In this document: piece by piece, positions 57,274-64,000 of the stretch
Layout: each line of letters begins with the position of its first letter
Position numbering within the stretch: the first letter of the stretch is position 1
Source: Bromus sterilis
Taxonomy: Eukaryota; Streptophyta; Magnoliopsida; Poales; Poaceae
Length of the DNA: 64,000 bases
Assembly (NCBI GenBank): GCA_950022295.1
Contig: OX465598.1
Location: 183,887,501-183,951,500, forward strand
Direction: 5' to 3'
Notes under the pieces: generated by a model
What the model was told of the DNA's origin: nothing
The model's database searches: none
The model's input: the letters and a program-made list of their open reading frames with translations, nothing else
Made by a program: the position numbers and the translations under genes

Positions 57274-58330
57274 TCCAGGTTGCTCGGTGAGATTTACCAG
57301 TTTTTCGTAGTCTAGATTACTTCTGTTTTTCATACCTACAATCCACGAAAAAGCCAAAAAAATTAGGGTTAGATCATCACGTCCGAAGACGGTCCGAGCC
57401 TTTTGTCCAGTTTTCTTTACAGTAGTTTGCTTTGTTGAATTTGCGGTTGCATCATTGTGTCGAGTTGCTGATCTTAGCGTCTAGTTCCCTTAGAGTTTCG
57501 AGTTCTGATCACAGTTTTTCACGCCGCCTCCGCACAGTTCCATCCGTCCGCTGCCACCAATCCGAGTTCAGATACACCACCACGTTCCGCCAAGCCGAGT
57601 CCATATACACCACCACGACCTACCAATCCGAGTTGAGTTCCATCACCCGTTCGGTTTGTGATCTCTCCGTAGCCAGATTAGTTTTGAGTTGATTAGAGTC
57701 GGATTTCACCAATCTTTGTCGTACGTAGAATGGGCTGATTTCCACAAAAAAGAGTCTGGCACGCTTTCCGGAGCAGATTTTAGGCCAGAAATTTCAAGGG
57801 TGAAAAAATTTCGTGCCCATACCTTCCTTAGGCCTAGAAACGCATTTTGAGACGTTCGCTAACATAGTGATTTCTGTCGCACTTTTTCAGCCATCGCAGT
57901 CCCGAATCGCCACCAAAAAAAAGAGAGAGAGAGAGAAAAAAAATCAGGGTGTCCTTCTTAGTTGTTTCCGTGCCATGCCGTGATTTCGTTGCTGTTTTAG
58001 GCTCGCGTCTCTAGTACGGTCTAGCCTAGGATCAGCACAGTACCGACGTTGAGTGTTTATTCAACTTTGCATCTCTGTCTTGATTACTGTTGATCTTTTT
58101 GCTACCATATTTGTCAAGCCTACCTAAAGCTCCACATATATTCTACTTCGTGCGGTTGACACCTCCTGGCCATCGCTCTACCACATCTTTGAGAGTTTTG
58201 ACCCGTTGGTTGTACATCACCACCTGCTTCTAGGTGAGAATCGGTAAGAACAAAGAAAAGCTTGACGGATTTGTGTTTCCGCCACACCACATCCCATTCG
58301 TAGAACTAGGATCATATTTCTCTGTGTTTT
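57274..58330 (+). other. Untranslated leader, copy 2, no gene
   Basis: Equivalent of 40950-42022, with a GA-rich tract near 57920-57938. No supported ORF. Confidence 0.6.
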
Positions 58331-60288
58331 GTGCCAGGATCACATGATGAAGTGGCGCATGACGGGCCCGATTGGGAGAACATGAAAAACAAGGAGCTAC
58401 ATGATAAATTTGCACAAATGATGTCTGAAAAGGTGAATGAAATCGAGAACAGATTTACAGAGGCGATTGATGGAGTGGAGAAGATGATCGACACCAAGCT
58501 CGACGCCAAGTTTACTGAGTTGATTGCACATCTAACTCAACAGCCTGCTGCCGCTGCAGCACAGCCACCGCACCCACGACGTGCACGACGTATTCTGTTT
58601 CCGGCCGGACACGCTGCTGGTGTTGGTGCTCCGCCTGCTGCTGTTGCAGTTGCTGCTACTGCTGCTGCTTCTGACATCGGCCAGTATGACGACTACGAGG
58701 GTGATTACGAGGATGAGGTGGAACAGGAAGCGCCCTATGCACAACAAGCTGGACGTCCACGTCCCAACATTCGACAAGGTCGACACCCGCCACACCATCA
58801 GGTACGTGATGATGAACATGTGCCTAAACTGAAAATGAATCTTAAACCTTTTGAGGGTAGATATATTCCTGATGCTTACCTTACTTGGGAGTTAGAAACT
58901 GAACAACGCTTTACATGTTCACAATATCCTGAGAATAGACGTGTTACTGCTGCTGTTTGTGAATTCACGGGGTTTGCATCTATTTGGTGGTCTGAACATT
59001 GTAGATTGCATGCTAATAATATTCCAACTACTTGGGCTGCTTTAAAAGATGCTATGCGTACTCGCTGGGTTCCTCCTTATTATCAACGTGAATTGCTACA
59101 AAAATTACAGCGTTTGAGACAGGGAAAAATTCTGTAGAGGAATATTATCAGGAATTACAAACTGGATTGATTAGATGTGGCCTAGTAGAGGATAATGAAG
59201 CTATGCTTGCACGTTTTATGGGTGGATTAAACAAGGAGATACAAACTATTCTAGAATACAAGGACTATGCTACTATCACTCATTTGTTTCATCTTGATTG
59301 TAAAGCTGAACTTGAAGTGCAGGATCGACAGGCCGCTACGAGAACTAACTTTTCTGCAAGACGAACTACATCATGGACATCGTGTGGACCTTCTACGTCC
59401 ACACGTCCTTCTGCGCCACCATCTACTTCAGCCGCCCATTCTTACAGGGAGCCACCAAAACAGCCAGTGCCACCATTCAAGGGTGCACAGAGTGGTCCAG
59501 CGGTGAGTTCTTCTTCATCCATGGCTCCCACAGGGCAAACACGAGATCATGATATTAAAAACCGCAGGTGCCAAGGTGGAGGGCACTTCACAAAAGACTG
59601 TCCCTCCAAGCGTGTGATGACCATTACGGCGGATGGTGGGTATGAGTCAGCGAGTGACTATGATGAGGAGACTTTAGTTCTCATTGCTAATGAGGAACAT
59701 GGTGCCCATGATGATGCCCATGATATAGAGTATATGGCTCCTGATGATGCGGATAAATATGCTAGTTTGGTTTCTCAACGTGTGTTAAGTGTGGAGGTAA
59801 CGAAGGTCGAGCAAAACCAGAGGCATAATTTGTTCCACACAAAGGGAGTGGTGAAAGAACGTTCGGTTCACATCATTATTGATGGAGGGAGTTGCAACAA
59901 CTTGGCTAGCATGGAGTTGGTGGAGAAGCTATCTCTCACCACAAGACCACACCCTCATCCGTACTATATTCAGTGGTTTAACAATAGTGGTAAGATTAAG
60001 GTAACGCGTTCTGTTCGTGTGCACTTTAGCATTGCTGCATATGATGGTTATGTTGATTGTGATGTGGTACCCATGCAAGCATGCTCTCTTTTACTTGGTA
60101 GACCATGGAAATTTGATAGGAATGTTGTACACCATGGTAGGACAAATCAGTTTACTCTGGTTCATCAGGATAAAAATATTGCTTTACTTCCTATGTCTCC
60201 TGAACAAATTGTGAAAGATGATCTTGCTAGAGCTAGTAAAGCTAAACAGGAGAAAAATAAGAGTGAAAATGAGATAGCAGCTAAATAA
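58331..60288 (+). pseudogene. Ty3 gag and protease, copy 2
   Basis: The start codon equivalent to the ATG of copy 1 is GTG at 58331. Gag runs to a TAG at 59135-59137 caused by one missing base in an A-run; the second frame continues the capsid-like domain (CGLVEDNEAMLARFMGGLN). The zinc knuckle has Asn for its first Cys (NRRCQGGGHFTKDC), and a protease-like segment IIIDGGSCNNLASME lies near 59875. TAA at 60286-60288, where CAA would continue the frame, separates it from reverse transcriptase. In an active element these would be one gag-pol unit. Confidence 0.85.
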
Positions 60289-61203
60289 TTTGAGCAACAA
60301 CATAAGACTAATAGAAAATCTTCTTCTGCTGTTTCTAATGAAATTAAATTGACTAGTCCAACTTTGCTTGCTACTAAGGTTGGTATTTCGGATTTGGATG
60401 TTAGTCAATATGTGTGCTATGCTTTTGTGTGCAAAGAAGATTTGTTTTCATTTGAGGAATTGCCTCCTGTTGTCACTGACCTTTTGCAGGAGTTTATAGA
60501 CATCTTTCCCCAAGACGTACCACCGGGATTACCACCTATTCGAGGGATTGAGCATCAGATTGAATTAATTCCCGGTGCTTCGCTGCCCAACCGTGCGCCA
60601 TACTGTACCAATCCTGAGGAGACGAAGGAGATTCGGCTTTACGTGCAAGAGCTACTCGACAAAGGTTATATACGCGAATCCCTTAGTCCTTGTGTTGTTC
60701 CTGTTATATTAGTGCCAAAAAAGGATGGAACATGGCGTATATGTGTTGATTGTAGAGCCATTAATAATATTACTGTTCGTTATCGTCATCCTATTCCTAG
60801 GTTAGATGATATGCTTGATGAATTAAGTGGCTCTACCATGTTTTCCAAAGTTGATTTGCGTAGTGGATACCATCAAATTCGCATGAAATTAGGAGATGAA
60901 TGGAAAACGGCATTTAAAACTAAGTTTGGATTATATGAGTGGTTAGTCATGCCTTTTGGGTTAACTAATGCACCTAGCACTTTCATGAGATTAATGAACG
61001 ACGTTTTACGTGCTTTCATTGGACGATTTGTGGTAGTCTATTTTGATGATATACTGATTTATAGAAAATCTTTGGAGGAACATTTGGATCATTTACGTGC
61101 TGTTTTTATTGCTCTACGTAATGCACGTTTGTTTGGTAACCTTGGGAAGTGCACCTTTTGCACCGACCGAGTATCGTTTCTTGGCTATGTTGTTACTCCG
61201 TAG
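60289..61203 (+). pseudogene. Ty3 reverse transcriptase, copy 2
   Basis: Same frame as the protease. It reads [20 protein letters not shown], then [53 protein letters not shown] and the catalytic [11 protein letters not shown] (YFDD box near 61040). These are fingers and palm motifs of a Ty3-type reverse transcriptase, which copies element RNA into DNA. The domain itself is uninterrupted, but TAG at 61201-61203 (probably from CAG) and a one-base loss near 61222 separate it from RNase H. Confidence 0.92.
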
Positions 61204-62132
61204 GGAATTGAAGTTGATAAACCAAGATCGAGGTGATTGAGAGTTGGCCGCAACCCAAAACGGTCACACAAGTGAGGAGTTTTCTTGGCCTCGCTGGATT
61301 CTATAGGCGTTTTGTGAGAGATTTTAGCGCCATTGATGCACCTCTCAATGAGCTTACACGCAGGGATGTGCCTTTTACTTGGGGTACCGCACAGGAAGAA
61401 GCCTTCACGGTATTGAAAGATAAGTTAACACATGCTCCTTTGCTCCAACTTCCTGATTTTAATAAGACTTTTGAGCTTGAATGCGATGCTAGTGGGAGTG
61501 GTTTGGGAGGTGTGTTATTACAAGATGCTAAACCTGTTGCGTACTTTTCTAAAAAATTGAGTGGGCCTAGTCTGAACTATTCTACTTATGATAAGAATTA
61601 TATGCTCTTGTTCGGACATTAGAAACTTGGCAACATTATTTATGGCCCAAAGAATTTGTTATACATTCTGATCATGAATCTTTGAAACACATAAGAAGTC
61701 AAGCAAAACTTAATCGTATACATGCTAAGTGGGTTGAATTTATTGAGACTTTCCCTTATGTCATTAAATACAAGAAGGGGAAAGATAATATTATTGTTGA
61801 TGCATTGTCTCGTCGTTATACTATGCTTTCACAACTTGATTTTAAGATATTCGGTTTAGAGACAATCAAAGATCAATATGTACATGATGCGGAATTTAAA
61901 GATGTATCGCAGAATTGTAGAGAAGGTAGAACATGGAACAAGTTGGTGCTTAATGATGGATTCGTGTTCCGTTCTAACAAGCTATGCATTCCAGCTAGCT
62001 CTATTCGTCTTTTGTTGTTGCAGGAGGCGCATGGAGGAGGATTAATGGGACACTTTGGCGTGAAGAAGACGGAGGATGTACTTGCTACACATTTCTTTTG
62101 GCCAAAGATGAGACGGGATGTTGAGCGTTTTG
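61204..62132 (+). pseudogene. Ty3 RNase H and integrase N-terminus, copy 2
   Basis: From about 61233 the reverse-transcriptase connection reads [18 protein letters not shown], then the RNase H start [18 protein letters not shown] (catalytic Asp). A one-base deletion near 61592 shifts the frame. The rest ([34 protein letters not shown]) continues from about 61620 and leads into the integrase zinc-finger region [18 protein letters not shown]. It stops at MRRDVERFV, where a new LTR begins at 62133. The integrase catalytic core is not in the window. Confidence 0.88.
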
Positions 62133-64000
62133 TGTAACAGCCCACATGTAATAACTATCAACACCATGTAATTTATTTCCTCTGTTGGACTTGTAACTTG
62201 GCATGGTGGAGGTGAATGTCATTTCATGTGGTGATTTTAATTGACATTGGGATTGGAGTCATGTTGAGTTGTTTTCCTTTGCATCCAAAGTGGCTCAAGA
62301 AGGATATTGTTGGAATTTTCCTTGTCACATGCTCACTCCACTTGACCCCAAATTTGGCCTACCCATTTCTATAGCTTTTGCAAGGGCTTTAAAACCCTCA
62401 AAGTATTTTTGCCATCATCAAAAACAGGAGCTCTAGTTCAAAGTGATTTTGAAATTCAAAATGATCTCACACTTTTGTTGTTGCCAAAAATGCCCAAACC
62501 ATTTTTGGAAATTGAGGAATATTACAAGGATCATTTTGCATATTTTTATGCATTTTTATTCCTTGTAAATAATCTTGGAAAAACTCTTTTCCTTTCTGTT
62601 TAAATTTTAAATGGAAAGGAACCATCAGGGTCGTTTTTCTTTTGCTCACTGGAATTCCTGTTGCAGGCCCGACCCGTCTGGCCTTTCCCTACGACTTGGG
62701 CTGGGAGCCCGGCCGCGAAGGGGTAAGTGGCTCGTGCCCGAGCCGTGCGATCCCCATCCGACGGCTCTCTCCCTTCGTCTTTCCAGCGAGGACAGAGGTC
62801 CCCTCCCCCCTTCTCTCTCACGAGCGCGTCCGGCCATGGGAGGTGGAGCCCTCCGTCCAGGGAGAGCGAGAGCTCCCTATTTGAGGCAGCTGGAGACGCC
62901 CGGGGAACCTAGGGTTCCGCTCCCCCAGTTTTTCCCTCGGGACATCGCCGCCACACTCAGTTCCTTCCCCGTCTCGCTCCGCCACGGCCGCAGGTGAACG
63001 GAGTCGAATTCGCCGCCACCTCAGAGTCTTCCATCGATTCCTTGCTCCACGCCGTCGTGGTGACCTCTGTATGCGCGTTTTTCCCTTCAGGAGCGTGCCG
63101 GGAGGAGCAGGACGTCCCCGAGCCGTGGATCCCCGCCGCGGGCCGTCTTCTTCCTCGACGCCGACGACAGCGTCTTCTTCCTCTACGGCGAGGCCGGGAC
63201 GCTCTAAGTGACCCACTAGGTGAGCCACAACGACGCCCCCTCCCGTAGTTCCTTGTTGTGCTCGAATCGCGTAGTGGTAGGTTTTTCCGTCGTTCGGCTC
63301 GTCGACGTCGAGCATCCCAGGGCCGCCGCGTCCAGTGCGTCGCCGGAGCGTGTTCGTGCGTGTTGAGAGCGCGTCCAGGGCGAGCCTCTGACCGTGGAAA
63401 CAGGCATGCACAGCAGTAGTAGTCGAGCGCACGTCTGGTCTGAACCCAGTGCAGCAGGTGTTCGTCGGAGCCGCGAAGTTCAGTTGAACCTGGCGTCCTC
63501 TCCGGTGAGCTTCAGACCCTAGCTGGGGCACCCACGGGTACGTGGTGATGCCCTCTACCGTTTGCCATCGTTGCCGTGACCATAGGCGTCGTGTGCTCGT
63601 CGCCCGTGTCGCCTGAAGATGACTGCGCCGCCGTGCTTCAGAGGGGTTCAGAGGTGGCTCTCCGTCGTGATGTTCCCGGCCAGTTTCCGGCGAGAATGGA
63701 GTGGAGACTTGGCGCTAGGGTGCTCCCAGGCTTAGCAGGGGGTGCCTTCTCGCGGTTGAGGGTCACGGTGGAGCTGGAGGTGGCCGGAGTCCGAGGGGAG
63801 CTTCGCCGTAGTTCGCCGCCATGCGCCTGTCAGTGCAAGGCAGGGCCTTTGTCTTCAGTTTGCGCTGCAAGGGGGAGCAACACCTTAACCTGCCTACGCT
63901 GTTGTATCTGTTCAGAAATCGAACAGCAGCGCAGTGGCAAGGGGGTGTAGAGGGGAATGGCTCGGCCTGGGTTCGAATCCCAGCCGGCGCACCCCCTTTT
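62133..64000 (+). repeat. 5' part of an LTR (TGTAACAGCC type), inserted in the Ty3 integrase
   Basis: TGTAACAGCCCACATG starts exactly where the integrase frame breaks; the preceding five bases TTTTG are the presumed target duplication, whose partner is outside the window. The first ~500 bp are AT-rich. A GC-rich leader-like segment (about 62650-63960) contains open frames in both directions without family signatures; these are not called as genes. It may be a whole element or a solo LTR. Confidence 0.65.
63926..63991 (+). other. tRNA-like segment with box A and box B (possible SINE head)
   Basis: AGCGCAGTGG at 63928-63937 resembles a polymerase III box A, and GGGTTCGAATCCC at 63969-63981 is a perfect box B. 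CTGGG/CCCAG (63967-63971 and 63979-63983) forms a five-base-pair T-arm stem with a seven-base loop. CCGGCGCA follows as an acceptor-like end, but no matching GCGCCGG lies upstream, so it is not a normal tRNA gene. A tRNA-derived SINE or a decayed tRNA is possible; the window ends here. Confidence 0.4.

Larger units (their letters stand above)
53717..60194 (+). repeat. Long direct repeat, unit 2 (6.5 kb)
   Basis: Colinear with 37499-43885. Unit 2 is longer mainly through an expanded AT tract (56829-56880) and small insertions. Unlike unit 1 it continues past TTCCTAT into intact downstream element sequence (GTCTCCTGAAC). Confidence 0.9.
53717..62132 (+). mobile_element. Composite Ty3-type retrotransposon, copy 2
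   Basis: It begins abruptly within an intron-exon border of the Transposase_28-like ORF (equivalent to 37499 of copy 1). It runs through the pol-like tail, one LTR ending at 57259, primer site, leader, gag, protease, reverse transcriptase and RNase H into the integrase N-terminus, where another LTR begins at 62133. The 5' start is a repair-type junction with the CACTA, not an LTR. Confidence 0.75.

Noticed and set aside
62611..63950. Overlapping frames of up to 237 codons on both strands
   Set aside because: GC-rich LTR leader region with frames open in both directions, no family signature and no codon pattern distinguishing one of them.
63926..63991. Functional tRNA gene
   Set aside because: The T-arm and box B are good, but no acceptor 5' strand complementary to CCGGCGC and no clear anticodon arm can be found.

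Overview
This window is nuclear DNA of a large-genome grass. Triticeae (wheat, Aegilops, rye or barley) fits best, because of the wall-to-wall nested LTR retrotransposons, the Maximus/SIRE-type copia element, the long-LTR Tekay-like chromovirus and the CACTA termini rich in GTAGTAGCG motifs. I found no intact host gene, rRNA gene or CRISPR array. Every long reading frame belongs to, or lies inside, a transposable element, and nearly all are broken. Some start positions below are the first sense codon of an open stretch rather than a true ATG.

Layout. (1) 1-5056: 3' end of a plus-strand Ty3 chromovirus (integrase, chromodomain remnant, polypurine tract, 3.9-kb LTR), inserted into a minus-strand copia element. 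(2) 5057-6061 and 14587-19534: that copia element (integrase, protease, coiled-coil gag, primer-binding site, LTR). It is split inside its integrase by (3) 6062-14581, a coding-deficient retrotransposon with two ~3.96-kb LTRs around only 0.6 kb, flanked by ATTGG/ATTGA. (4) 19535-21105: copia 3' tail, then an inverted fragment of an intron-containing 'putative gypsy type' ORF. (5) 21106-33903: a MULE transposase remnant split by a minus-strand solo LTR (21271-33590, duplication AATAT). That LTR itself contains a head-to-head pair of LTR elements (21623-29485) with a 246-bp palindrome at their junction. (6) 33904-34795: end of one CACTA element. (7) 34796-43885: composite Ty3-type sequence, copy 1. 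(8) 43886-53716: a 9.8-kb CACTA transposon in minus orientation (Tnp2-type transposase, second ORF with Ulp1-like tail, and a small ORF resembling an RNase H1/viroplasmin hybrid-binding domain with a membrane tail). (9) 53717-62132: copy 2 of the composite, continuing into reverse transcriptase, RNase H and the integrase N-terminus. (10) 62133-64000: start of another TGTAACAGCC-type LTR, ending with a tRNA-like box A/box B segment at the window edge.

The elements do not cooperate as a pathway; they are a stratigraphy. Cross-cutting insertions give relative ages: copia is older than the long-LTR element and the chromovirus inside it; the MULE is older than the solo LTR, which is older than the head-to-head pair. 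The most unusual points are the ~6.4-kb direct repeat on both sides of a CACTA whose right tip is missing, a gag frameshift and a chimeric ORF junction shared by both repeats, the intron-bearing retroelement ORF, the palindrome, and the small hybrid-binding-domain ORF in the CACTA.
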